Part shown: one piece after another, positions 51,435-59,824 of the stretch | Layout of the letters: each line of letters starts with the position of its first letter | Numbering within the stretch: position 1 is the stretch's first letter | DNA from: JBGSMF01 sp964651475 | Lineage (GTDB): Bacteria > Chloroflexota > Anaerolineae > Fen-1058 | Reading direction: 5' to 3' | NCBI GenBank assembly: GCA_964651475.1 | Contig: CAZYXV010000006.1 | Span: 97,594 to 161,593 of the forward strand | DNA length: 64,000 bases | Made by a program: the position numbers and the translations under genes | Notes under the pieces: model-generated | Databases searched by the model: none | What the model saw: the letters and a program-made list of their open reading frames with translations, nothing else | What the model was told of the DNA's origin: nothing

Positions 51435-52007
51435 TCACGGCGTTGGCGTGTTGGCTGGGGTGGTGGGCGCCAGGGGCGGCGTTGCAATGAGTTGGCGCGT
51501 TTCGTCTACCAGCCATGTCTCGACTACGCCGATGGTCGCGCGGCCGGCTTGTTGGGCGTAATAGCCCGCCACGGCCGGCGCGCGGTTCCCAATGTGTATA
51601 ATTGTTGTTGGCGGGCTGCCTGATTGGGTCGTGAATGTGATGATGAGCGCGGGCCTGGCCAGGCCAAATTCTTCCAGGCCGGTTGTAGGCGTCAGGGTGT
51701 GTTGGGCCTGCATATATTGCCATTGCGCCAGCCACATTTCGAGCTGTTGCGAGTCGGCTGGCGCGCTGGTGGGCGACTGCAAACTCCAGCTGGTTTCACC
51801 GGTCCGTTGAGCGGCCAATGTTTGCCCGCTCGTTGTATCTAGTATAGATATACTGCTAATTTGCCCATTAGTCAACTCGACCCACGAGGCCGGGCGGCTC
51901 GGCGTTGGTTCAATTCCGGGCGTTTTTTGCCGGGTGGAGACCACGTAACTGCCCACCAGCAAAAACACCAAGATGGCCGCCAAGATAGCTGTTGTGCGCT
52001 GACTCAT
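51435..52007 (-). CDS. DUF4340-like membrane-anchored protein
   Basis: The 190-residue product has one N-terminal membrane segment (about 7-25) and a periplasmic domain with WVELTNGQISSISILD and VAGYYAQQAGRATIGVV, resembling DUF4340. This family commonly follows GldG-like genes. A Pro/Thr-rich tail ends the protein. It lies three bases after the GldG-like gene. The exact role in the ABC complex is unknown. Confidence 0.7.
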   Translation of the reverse strand: MSQRTTAILAAILVFLLVGSYVVSTRQKTPGIEPTPSRPASWVELTNGQISSISILDTTSGQTLAAQRTGETSWSLQSPTSAPADSQQLEMWLAQWQYMQAQHTLTPTTGLEEFGLARPALIITFTTQSGSPPTTIIHIGNRAPAVAGYYAQQAGRATIGVVETWLVDETRQLIATPPLAPTTPANTPTP

Positions 52008-52010
52008 GGG

Positions 52011-53621
52011 TTACCTTCTTTTCCACCACACCCACACGCCGGCAGCAGCCACGCCCAAAGGCAGCAAGCACACGCTGAGCAAAGCGGCCACGATCAACTT
52101 GTCTAATGTGAGTGGCTGCATTTGCCGGACCACGGTGTCTCTGGGCGGCAGGCTAAATTCTTCTTCCCCTTGCGCGCTCAGCCAGTTGGCGGCGTTCAAG
52201 AACAGCTCGCGCCCGGCCGTGGCATTGACCCACGTATTCGAGGCAAACGCACTGCTGCCAAAAATCACCAGCCTCCCGCCCGTCTGCGTGTTTTCCAGGC
52301 TGGCGGCTAATGTCAGCGGGCCGCGGGCGTCTTGCGCGCCGGGCTGTGGAGCGCGATGCTCGCTCAACGCCGTCTCTACTTCAGCCAGCTCGCTGACGCC
52401 CCAGCTTTCGGCGGACGATTGCGCCAATGCGACGTATTGCAGCCCTTCGATCTTGCGCGTCTGGGTGATTGAGCGTGTCGCCATAAACACCGTCACCTGG
52501 CCATCGAGCTTGTCTGTAATTGAACTGTAGCCGTACCGGGCGACGGCGGGGGCAATGTACACACGCTCCAGGTTATTCACCAGCGATTGCTGCGCGTCAA
52601 CCACCAGGTCGTTGCGCACCGTCGCGCCCCAGTCTTCCAATAGCTTGCCGAGATTGAGCAGCGTGTCGGGTTGTTCCTGTGCATTCACCATATCCAGCAT
52701 CAACATGGCTTTGCCGCCGCGCGCCAGGTACGCGGCGAGCATGTCTGCTTCGTTGGCCGCAAAACTCTGGCGCGGTCCGGCCACAATCACGGCCGATGCG
52801 TCGGAGGGTATAGTGTTCGTCACAGCCATCGTCAGGCTGCGGACCTGGTAGCCGCTGCTTTCCAGCGCGCTCTTGACCTGGCTATAGCCTTCTTGGGAAA
52901 AATCCTCCGGGTCGCGCTCGCCGTGCCCGCTGCTAAAGTACACCACCGGCTGGCGCGCGCGCAGCACTTTGAGCAGGGCGCTCGTCAGGCCGACCTCGGT
53001 GACGGAGTTGGCCGCCTGCCGCCGCTCGCCCAACTGAAAGATCACGCTGCCGTCGTAGGCCACGCCGTACTTTTGAGCCAGCATTGGCTGGGCCAGGGGG
53101 TCTATCCACTGTAATTTAACCAGGGTGCTGTGGCGCGTATAATTTTCCAACAGCAGGCGATCTTCGCTGCGCAAGCCGCTGCTCTGCGCGCTGTAGAACG
53201 CCAACATCTCGACCGGCTCCCGAACGGTTTTAAGGATCGCGATCGTTTCTTGTGAGAGGCTGTGCGACTGTGACGCCGTCAGGTCCCATTGCTTTTCAAA
53301 AGTAGGCAGCCAGTTCAACCACGCCGGGCGCGGAAAGGCCGGGTTGAAAATCATGTTGACAATCAACAGGATGGCAGCCAGCAAGATCGACATGGCCAGG
53401 ACGTTGCCGCCAGCTTGCGCCTGGCGCGTGCCGATCATGGCCTGAAGGGGTTCGGGATTCAGGTAGGCGGCAATTCCCGCGCACACGATGGCTGCGAGCA
53501 GCGCCAGGTTGCTATAGATGGTCGCTCCCTTCAAATATACCCACGCCCCCAGGCCGGCCGCCGCCGCCACGCCAGCAGCGATCATTAAGACGAGGGGAAC
53601 GAGTTCGCGCTTGTTGTTCAT
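52011..53621 (-). CDS. GldG-like auxiliary component of an ABC transporter
   Basis: The 536-residue product has paired membrane segments at the N-terminus (about 8-85), a large soluble domain with VVYFSSGHGERDPED, ASAVIVAGPRQSF and a GRLVIFGSSAFASNTW stretch, and a final membrane segment. This fits the GldG/YvcD-like (ABC_transp_aux) family. ATG 53621 overlaps the permease stop (53618-53621), and GGAGGT precedes it; an upstream GTG is rejected for spacing. Related systems serve gliding or export of unknown cargo. Confidence 0.82.
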   Translation of the reverse strand: MNNKRELVPLVLMIAAGVAAAAGLGAWVYLKGATIYSNLALLAAIVCAGIAAYLNPEPLQAMIGTRQAQAGGNVLAMSILLAAILLIVNMIFNPAFPRPAWLNWLPTFEKQWDLTASQSHSLSQETIAILKTVREPVEMLAFYSAQSSGLRSEDRLLLENYTRHSTLVKLQWIDPLAQPMLAQKYGVAYDGSVIFQLGERRQAANSVTEVGLTSALLKVLRARQPVVYFSSGHGERDPEDFSQEGYSQVKSALESSGYQVRSLTMAVTNTIPSDASAVIVAGPRQSFAANEADMLAAYLARGGKAMLMLDMVNAQEQPDTLLNLGKLLEDWGATVRNDLVVDAQQSLVNNLERVYIAPAVARYGYSSITDKLDGQVTVFMATRSITQTRKIEGLQYVALAQSSAESWGVSELAEVETALSEHRAPQPGAQDARGPLTLAASLENTQTGGRLVIFGSSAFASNTWVNATAGRELFLNAANWLSAQGEEEFSLPPRDTVVRQMQPLTLDKLIVAALLSVCLLPLGVAAAGVWVWWKRR

Positions 53622-54361
53622 CGCCACCTCCGGCTTTCCAGTACGCGTGTTGCAATGAACAGCGCTCCCACAATCACGCTGAGAAAATAGACAATGTCGG
53701 GCGTGCTGATAACGCCGTTCTCGAAATTGCCCAGGTGAGTTGAAAAGTCAATCTGTGCCAACAAGCTTCCCAGTGCGCCGGTGGGAGATTGCGCGAGCAT
53801 GCCGATCAGATACAACAAGATAGTGACGCCGTAGCCAATGAGCGCTGCGACGATTTGATTCTGCGTCAGCGACGAAGCCAGCACGCCGATTGAAAGCAGC
53901 GCGCTGCCGGCCAGCAGCAGCCCGATGTAACCGGAAATCACCGGTCCCATGTCAGGGTTGGCGTAGAGGTTGAGCAGCCCCGCGTAGGAGAGCGTGAGCA
54001 CGATGATCATGACCAACAATCCCAGCGCGGCCAGGAATTTGCCCAGCACCACTTCCCAATCGCGCACCGGCGCGGTCAGTATGATTTCCAATGTCCCCAA
54101 ACGCTGCTCTTCGGCCAGCAGGCGCATGGTGAGCGGCGGCGCGGTAAACAAGATGAGCGAATACATCAGCCCGATCTGGTAACTCAGCGTCGGCTCGGGC
54201 GGGGACGTATAAGCGTCGAGCGGCGGCGTGCTAAAGTAGAGCAGCGCCCCGAAAAAATAGACGCCGTTAATAAGCAAAAACACTACACCCACCACGTAGG
54301 CGATGGGCGAGGTGAAATAAGCGGCCAACTCACGTTGGGCAATAGTTAGCGCATTTTTCAT
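53618..54361 (-). CDS. ABC transporter permease, GldF/NosY-like
   Basis: The 247-residue product has six predicted membrane segments, with the family phrase NALTIAQRELAAYFTSPIAY at the start and LLAEEQRLGTLEIILTAPV between segments two and three. These are typical of ABC-2 type permeases such as GldF. It starts 21 bases after the ATPase gene and overlaps the GldG-like gene, forming one complex-encoding operon. Confidence 0.87.
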   Translation of the reverse strand: MKNALTIAQRELAAYFTSPIAYVVGVVFLLINGVYFFGALLYFSTPPLDAYTSPPEPTLSYQIGLMYSLILFTAPPLTMRLLAEEQRLGTLEIILTAPVRDWEVVLGKFLAALGLLVMIIVLTLSYAGLLNLYANPDMGPVISGYIGLLLAGSALLSIGVLASSLTQNQIVAALIGYGVTILLYLIGMLAQSPTGALGSLLAQIDFSTHLGNFENGVISTPDIVYFLSVIVGALFIATRVLESRRWR

Positions 54362-54382
54362 AGTTTGCTACTCGTTGCGCGG

Positions 54383-55345
54383 TTAATCAGTTGCCTGGTT
54401 CTCTGACTGACCAGGTAACGGTGAATGGGTTGACTCTTCTTGGGTGAGCTGCAGGAAAATATCCTCCAGGCTCATGCTCGTTGCGTGCAGTTCCAGCAGC
54501 CCCCAACCCTGGTGGACGATTGCTGCGGCGATCTGCGCGCGCACGTCTTGGCCGGGCGCGGTGCGAATCTCGTATCGGTCGTGATCGAGTGGAATGATGG
54601 ATTGTATGCCTCCAATCTTTGAGAGCGTCGGCGTAATGTCTGCGCCGCCCGACGTTACCTGCACTGTCACCCGTTCGCCCTGGCGCAAATGAGCAGACAG
54701 CGAGTTCGGCGCGCCTTCGGTCACGATTTGCCCCTTGTTGATAATCAGCACGCGGGTGCATATCTGCTCGACTTCCGGCAGGATGTGCGTCGAAAGCAGC
54801 ACGGTGTGCTGGCCGGCTAGCTGCTTGATCAGTTCGCGTACTTCGATGATCTGGCGCGGGTCCAGCCCAATGGTTGGCTCGTCTAAAATCAGCACGTCGG
54901 GGTTGTGGACGAGCGCCTGCGCCAATCCCACGCGCTGCCGATAACCTTTCGACAGCTTGCCGATGAGGGTGTTGGCGCGCTCGGTGATGTTGACCATCTC
55001 CATGGCGCGCTGTACGGCGGCCTGGCGGGACTGAACGCCGCGCAAGCGGGCCATAAAGTTCAAATAGCCGCGCACGCTCATTTCGGGGTAAAGCGGCACG
55101 GACTCGGGCAAGTAGCCGATGTGACGGCGCGCCTCGATGGACTGCGTCAGCGTGTCATAGCCGGCGATGCGGGTGCACCCCGAGGTGGGGGGCATATAGC
55201 CGGTCAGGATGCGCATGGTGGTTGTTTTCCCGGCGCCATTTGGCCCCAGGAACCCGACCACTTCGCCTTTTTGGACGGTGAAATTCAGGTCGTGCACGGC
55301 CGGCACGGGGCCATAGTGTTTGGATAGATTTTGTACTTGTATCAT
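54383..55345 (-). CDS. ABC transporter ATP-binding protein, GldA-like
   Basis: The 320-residue product has Walker A GPNGAGKTT, the signature LSKGYRQRVGLAQ, Walker B VLILDEPTIGLDP and the switch His in LLSTHILPE. The C-terminal ~100 residues form the extra domain seen in GldA and other ABC-2 exporters. It is the first gene of the minus-strand gld-like operon that ends with the sigma factor. The cargo is unknown. Confidence 0.9.
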   Translation of the reverse strand: MIQVQNLSKHYGPVPAVHDLNFTVQKGEVVGFLGPNGAGKTTTMRILTGYMPPTSGCTRIAGYDTLTQSIEARRHIGYLPESVPLYPEMSVRGYLNFMARLRGVQSRQAAVQRAMEMVNITERANTLIGKLSKGYRQRVGLAQALVHNPDVLILDEPTIGLDPRQIIEVRELIKQLAGQHTVLLSTHILPEVEQICTRVLIINKGQIVTEGAPNSLSAHLRQGERVTVQVTSGGADITPTLSKIGGIQSIIPLDHDRYEIRTAPGQDVRAQIAAAIVHQGWGLLELHATSMSLEDIFLQLTQEESTHSPLPGQSENQATD

Positions 55346-55740
55346 AAAACGTTCATACCATCAAAGAGACAGGCTTTTCCCATTTCACGTCGTCGGCCAC
55401 GCTAGGGCTGGGATGGGCGTGGTTGAATTGGGAACAATGACCGCCATAGTTGGGGACTCTAAAAGTAATGAAGAGCTTGCCTTTTCTCAGCCTAAGGCAA
55501 GCTCTGAGCCGGACATACGACCCTGCGTCACGTTGGTGCAGATGCAGGGGTGAAAACGATACGACGCAATCTCTTATTTTTGTTTCAATTGCATTGGATA
55601 GCTTACCTCACCAATTGCGTGAATTAGTGTACAACAAAACAAGGGCAGTTGTCAAGAGGCAATTTTGTGGGGGTTTAAGGGTGATTTTCACCTGTTGTGC
55701 GGCGCTTCTCCGCTCGCGGCGTGGTGGGCGCTTGCCAAAT
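55346..55740. other. Intergenic region with three consecutive hairpins
   Basis: No good ORF is seen. Hairpins occur around CCACGC/GCGTGG (about 55400-55425), AGAGCTTGCCTT/AAGGCAAGCTCT (55472-55505, 12-base perfect stem) and CCCTGC/GCAGGG (about 55522-55550). AAGAGA near 55361 could pair with TCTCTT near 55570 to close the set. It might be the long leader of the ABC operon or a separate RNA; I match it to no known family. Confidence 0.4.
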
Positions 55741-55769
55741 TTGACTTTTCGCCGTGCGTCTAGTAAAAT
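55741..55769 (+). promoter_or_regulatory. Sigma70-type promoter upstream of hppA
   Basis: TTGACT and TAAAAT are separated by exactly 17 bases. The expected transcription start (about 55775) coincides with the ATG of a small ORF, so the transcript would be leaderless for that ORF. Confidence 0.65.
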
Positions 55770-55775
55770 CCCTAC

Positions 55776-55889
55776 ATGAAACGCACTTACAGATTGCTCG
55801 TGAACCGGCAGATAAACATTGCTGTTAATCAGTGGTTTATCACCAACCAACCCGGCGGGGATTTTCATAGATTTTGCCCAGGCGTTTGA
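55776..55889 (+). CDS. Possible leaderless 37-residue leader ORF before hppA
   Basis: The ORF begins MKRTYRLLVNRQINIAVNQW and ends CPGV, with its ATG six bases after the -10 box. Its stop codon lies inside the loop of the terminator hairpin at 55876-55906. Translating ribosomes would therefore disrupt that hairpin, as in classic attenuation. The peptide has no run of a regulatory amino acid. It may be chance; the region can also fold as ATGAAA/TTTCAT around GATAAAC/GTTTATC, consistent with a structured leader. Confidence 0.35.
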   Translation: MKRTYRLLVNRQINIAVNQWFITNQPGGDFHRFCPGV

Positions 55890-55906
55890 GCGCATGGGCG
55901 TTTTTT
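55876..55906 (+). terminator. Intrinsic terminator or attenuator in the hppA leader
   Basis: GCCCAGGCG and CGCATGGGC form an imperfect stem around TTTGAG, followed by G and six T. It lies 32 bases before the hppA start, between the promoter at 55741 and the gene, so it probably regulates read-through. Confidence 0.6.
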
Positions 55907-55937
55907 GTTAACTGGACAAGAAAAGGAGTTCAACGCC

Positions 55938-58355
55938 ATGCAATTTGCTTTTAGTATGGAAGGCATTAGCCTGTTTGAACAAATCGGTTTGGTGTTGGTT
56001 CTATTGACCGGTGTGGGTGCGCTCATTTATGCCTGGGTGCTGGCGCGCGAGGTGTTGCGCGAGGACCCCGGCACGCCCAAGATGCAAGAGGTGTCTGATG
56101 CGATCCGTGAAGGGGCGGTAGCCTACCTTAACCGGCAGATGGAAGTCGTCATCCCCATCGCATTTGTGCTGGCGGTGGCTTTGTGGCTCACGGCTTATCT
56201 GGCCAATGCGCCGTGGCAAATTGCCATTGGGCGTGGCGTGGCGCTGCTCTTGGGCGCCAGTTGTTCGTTGGCGATTGGGCAGATTGGCTTGAGAATAATC
56301 GGCACGCGCGGCAATGTGCGCGTGGCCAGCCAGGCTCGGCGCGGCTCTTTTCAAGGCGCGCTGCGCGTGGCGTATCGCTCCGGTACTATAGCTGGCATGT
56401 TGGCCGATGGCCTGGGCTTGCTGGGCGGCACGACGATCTTTGTGTTGTACGGCCGGCACGCGCCAGAGGTGTTGTTGGGCTTTGGTTTTGGCGGCACGCT
56501 GTTGGCCATGTTCATGCGCGTGGGCGGCGGCATTTATACCAAAGCCGCCGACGTGGGCGCTGATTTGGTTGGCAAGGTTGAGGCCGGCGTGCCAGAGGAT
56601 GATCCACGCAACGCTGCGGCCATCGCTGATTTGGTAGGTGACAACGTGGGCGACTTTTCCGGCATGGCCGAGGACGTGTTCGAGTCTTACGAGGTCACAA
56701 TAGTTTCGGCAATGATTTTGGGCCTGGCCGTGATGCAAATAGACCCCGCCCACAGCCTCAAGTGGATTGTTTATCCGTTGCTGGTGCGCGCGATTGGCGT
56801 GTTTAGCTCCATCGTCGGCACGTATGCGGTTTCGCTCTGGCCGACCAAGGGCGACGCTTTCCGCGCCATGGATTTGTCTTACGATTTGTCATCGGTCATT
56901 TCGACGGTCAGCTTTTTCTTCCTGGCGATTTTCTATGCTCACGACTTGCGCTTGTTTGCAGCGACGGCGGCGGGCATCTTGCTGGCTGTGGGTTTTAACA
57001 AGTACACGGGCGCTTTTACACAGCGCGAATCGGGCGCGGTCAAGCAAATCGTGCGCGCAGCCAAGACCGGCCCTGCCACTATGATTTTATCCGGCTTGGC
57101 GGTTGGCTATGAAAGCACGGTATGGGCGATTTTGATCATCGTGCTGGCCATCTTGCTGGCAATTGCTATTTATTCCTTCACCGTAACCGCCCAGATAATG
57201 ACCATCATTCTGATCGTGGCGGCCATAGTGGCCTTGGGGGTCGGATGGTGGCTGGCGACCAGTACCAAAAAGATTGAAAATGGCATCTTTGGCGGATTAG
57301 GCATTATTGTGTTGGGGTTGATCTTTAGCAGCTTCAAGGCTCCCGAAAGTCACCAGGTGCTATTTATCATGTACTCTATTGCCATGAGCGGCATTGGCAT
57401 GCTTTCGCACACCGGCAACAACCTGGCCATGGACGCATTCGGCCCGATTTCAGATAACGCCGGCGGCATTGCCGAAATGTGCAAGGACGAATTTGCCAGC
57501 CCGGAAGGCCAGGCCACCCTGGCCGATCTGGACAGCGTGGGCAACACGACCAAGGCCATTACTAAAGGCATTGCGATTGCTTCGGCCGTGATTGCGGCCG
57601 TCAGCCTGTTCAGCTCTTATGTCGAAACATTGCAGCAAAAGGCTGCGGCGGGCACAATCGTCACCCTGGATATTGCCAATCCCAATGTCTTTATCGGCAT
57701 CTTGATTGGCGGGGCGCTGCCGTTCATGTTCAGTTCGGTGTTGCTGCGAGCGGTGGAACGCGCCGCGGCGCTGATCATCGAAGAAGTTCGCAAACAGTTC
57801 CGCATCCCCGGCGTGATGGAGGGAACAAAGAAACCCGATTACGGGTTGGTGGTGCGCATCTGCACCAATGCAGCGCAGAATGAACTAGTCAGCGTGGCGC
57901 TCCTGGCTGTATTGATGCCCATCGTGGTGGGTTTCTTGATGGGCGAGTTGGCCCTGGGCGGCTTTTTGGCCGGCATTATTGTCTCTGGGCAATTGTTGGC
58001 CGTGTTTATGGCCAATTCCGGCGGCGCGTGGGACAATGCCAAAAAGGAAATCGAATCCGAACCGTCAGACCCGGCCGCCAACACCGGCAAGCGCTCCGAA
58101 CGACACAAGGCCGGCGTCATCGGCGACACGGTCGGCGACCCGCTCAAAGATACGGCCGGCCCGGCGCTGAACCCCATGATCAAGGTAGTCAATCTGGTGT
58201 CGCTGCTGATTGCGCCGCTGATTCTTGAAGTGGGGCGGCAGGGCGGCACGATGCAACTGGTGGCTTATGCGATTAGCGTGATCTTTTTGAGCATCGTTGC
58301 TTTTGCCATCATCCGCAGCAAGCGCGAGGCTAGGCTGATGGAATCCGTCGAGTGA
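55938..58355 (+). CDS. hppA: Membrane-bound pyrophosphatase, K+-independent type
   Basis: The 805-residue integral membrane protein couples pyrophosphate hydrolysis to ion pumping. ATG 55938 has AAAAGGAG upstream. It has the substrate-site motifs (GGGIYTKAADVGADLVGKVE, then EDDPRNAAAIADLVGDNVGD) and the late motif GDTVGDPLKDTAGPALN. The GNTTKAITKG segment carries Lys and Thr where K+-dependent enzymes have Ala, so I predict K+ independence. About 16 membrane segments are seen. Proton versus sodium specificity cannot be called from this alone. It is preceded by a promoter, leader ORF and attenuator-like hairpin. Confidence 0.95.
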   Translation: MQFAFSMEGISLFEQIGLVLVLLTGVGALIYAWVLAREVLREDPGTPKMQEVSDAIREGAVAYLNRQMEVVIPIAFVLAVALWLTAYLANAPWQIAIGRGVALLLGASCSLAIGQIGLRIIGTRGNVRVASQARRGSFQGALRVAYRSGTIAGMLADGLGLLGGTTIFVLYGRHAPEVLLGFGFGGTLLAMFMRVGGGIYTKAADVGADLVGKVEAGVPEDDPRNAAAIADLVGDNVGDFSGMAEDVFESYEVTIVSAMILGLAVMQIDPAHSLKWIVYPLLVRAIGVFSSIVGTYAVSLWPTKGDAFRAMDLSYDLSSVISTVSFFFLAIFYAHDLRLFAATAAGILLAVGFNKYTGAFTQRESGAVKQIVRAAKTGPATMILSGLAVGYESTVWAILIIVLAILLAIAIYSFTVTAQIMTIILIVAAIVALGVGWWLATSTKKIENGIFGGLGIIVLGLIFSSFKAPESHQVLFIMYSIAMSGIGMLSHTGNNLAMDAFGPISDNAGGIAEMCKDEFASPEGQATLADLDSVGNTTKAITKGIAIASAVIAAVSLFSSYVETLQQKAAAGTIVTLDIANPNVFIGILIGGALPFMFSSVLLRAVERAAALIIEEVRKQFRIPGVMEGTKKPDYGLVVRICTNAAQNELVSVALLAVLMPIVVGFLMGELALGGFLAGIIVSGQLLAVFMANSGGAWDNAKKEIESEPSDPAANTGKRSERHKAGVIGDTVGDPLKDTAGPALNPMIKVVNLVSLLIAPLILEVGRQGGTMQLVAYAISVIFLSIVAFAIIRSKREARLMESVE

Positions 58356-58462
58356 CGAGATTCTCCTAGGAGCTTGTTGGAGAGACGCTCCGCGCGCCGT
58401 CCCCGGCGCGTGCGGGCCGCCGAGGACGGCGGCCTGAGCGGGGTTCTCCAGCCTGCTAGCCG

Positions 58463-58535
58463 CCTGTCGGAGAGCAGGCTGGCATCCCTATGCCAGCCCC
58501 GCCAACGCATAGGGATGCGTCGGCCACTCCGACAG
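58463..58535. repeat. Inverted-repeat element (CCTGTCGGAG family), copy 2
   Basis: CCTGTCGGAG and CTCCGACAG form the ends; GCATCCCTATGC and GCATAGGGATGC form an inner perfect stem. It is flanked by AGCCTGCTAG in direct orientation at both sides, possible target duplication. It is nearly identical to 36174-36247. Another GC-rich hairpin cluster precedes it (58372-58445). Confidence 0.88.
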
Positions 58536-58560
58536 CCTGCTAGATTGGTTGTGTGAAAGT

Positions 58561-58592
58561 GAGACAAGCCTGAGGCTTGCTCTCGCTTTTTT
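58561..58592 (+). terminator. Rho-independent terminator after hppA
   Basis: GAGACAAGCC and GGCTTGCTCTC pair with one bulge around TGA, followed by GC and six T. It lies about 200 bases after the hppA stop, beyond the repeat element. Confidence 0.75.
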
Positions 58593-58648
58593 CATGCCAG
58601 TATCGCATATTTCGGCAATTGCGAGTATAATAAACAGGGAGGTGCCTT

Positions 58649-59680
58649 ATGGCGACGGCTGTTGTGTACGACCCGCTTTACCTTGAGCACGATCTTCCCG
58701 GCCACCCCGAATCTTCTGGTCGGCTGCGTGCGATTATTGGGGCGCTCGACGCTGGCAACATGTGGGAGCGCGTATTAAAGTTGGATGCTCAGCCTATCAG
58801 CCTGGAGCGCCTGCATCGCGTTCACACGCCAGCTTACGTGCAAATGGTGCAGCAAGGCGCCGAGTCGGGCGGCGCCAGCTGGCGCGGCGGCGAGACCTAC
58901 GTCAACCGGCATAGCTACGCTGCGGCGCTGCTGGCCGCTGGCGGGCTGGTCACTCTGGTCGAGGCTGTGATGCGCGGTCAAGTAGCGAATGGCTTTGCAC
59001 TCGTGCGCCCGCCTGGCCACCACGCTTCGTTCGGCGAGGGTGAAGGCTTTTGCCTGTTCAACAACATGGCGGCGGCGGCGCGCGTGGCGCGCGACGAGTT
59101 GGGCGCGCAGCGTGTGCTTATTGTGGATTGGGACCTGCATCACGGTCAGGGCACGCAGTGCATTTTTGAAGACGACCCCAGCGTGCTATACTTTTCAATC
59201 CATCAATGGGGCATTTACCCTGGCACCGGGCACTATAGCGATGTCGGTTCCGGCGCTGGCAAAGGGTTCACGATTAACGTCCCACTAACGCCCGGCGCGG
59301 GCGATCAGACCTACCTGGCAATTTTCGATCAGGTTTTATCGCCGGCGGCGCGCCGTTTTAAGCCGGACGTGATCCTGGTCAGCGCCGGGTTCGATACGCA
59401 TTGGAGCGATCCGCTTGGCTCAATGCTGGTCACTGTAGCCGGCTATGGCGCGATGACAAAGCGACTGGCAGAGTTGGCCGCCGAGTGTGGAGGCCGCCTG
59501 GTTTTTACACTGGAGGGCGGTTACAATCACGGCGCCCTGGCGAACGGCGTGTTGGCGGTGCTCAATACTTTGCTTGGCTCGGACGTGGCCGATCCGCTTG
59601 GCCCGCCGCGTTTTAACGAGCGCCCGGTGGACCAGGCTTATCTGGCGCAGTTGCGCGCGTTGCACAGGCTGGATACTTGA
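58649..59680 (+). CDS. Histone deacetylase family (acetoin utilization AcuC-like) protein
   Basis: The 343-residue product carries the zinc-dependent deacetylase motifs: GHPESSGRL at the start, RPPGHHA with the catalytic His pair, DWDLHHGQGTQ with Asp/His zinc ligands, SAGFDTH and TLEGGYN. Bacterial members deacetylate acetylpolyamines or proteins such as acetyl-CoA synthetase; the substrate here is unknown. ATG 58649 follows GGGAGG. TATAAT is present at 58626, so the 5' leader may be short. It stands alone between the hppA terminator and the TPR gene. Confidence 0.9.
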   Translation: MATAVVYDPLYLEHDLPGHPESSGRLRAIIGALDAGNMWERVLKLDAQPISLERLHRVHTPAYVQMVQQGAESGGASWRGGETYVNRHSYAAALLAAGGLVTLVEAVMRGQVANGFALVRPPGHHASFGEGEGFCLFNNMAAAARVARDELGAQRVLIVDWDLHHGQGTQCIFEDDPSVLYFSIHQWGIYPGTGHYSDVGSGAGKGFTINVPLTPGAGDQTYLAIFDQVLSPAARRFKPDVILVSAGFDTHWSDPLGSMLVTVAGYGAMTKRLAELAAECGGRLVFTLEGGYNHGALANGVLAVLNTLLGSDVADPLGPPRFNERPVDQAYLAQLRALHRLDT

Positions 59681-59693
59681 CGCGCATTTTGAC

Positions 59694-59722
59694 TTGCCTT
59701 TTTGCTCGAAACATTGCATAAT
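59694..59722 (+). promoter_or_regulatory. Candidate promoter for the TPR gene
   Basis: TTGCCT and CATAAT are spaced by 17 bases and lie about 100 bases before the ATG at 59825. One mismatch in the -35 and one in the -10 make it moderate. Confidence 0.4.
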
Positions 59723-59824
59723 GGCTTTGAAAGGCCAAGATTAAAGTTTGTGGTAAAGATAATTCCCCGCTTGGTTAACGCTTAGCCAGGCCGGGGTAGT
59801 CTAGGTGGATTAAGGGAGGCGGTT

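Noticed and set aside
51392..51487. N-terminal extension of the sigma factor
   Set aside because: It overlaps the 3' end of the DUF4340-like gene and is Pro/Arg-rich without sigma similarity; TTG 51391 has a suitable GAGG site.
55741..55937. Fluoride or c-di-GMP riboswitch upstream of hppA
   Set aside because: The conserved cores that I know for these classes are not visible in the leader.
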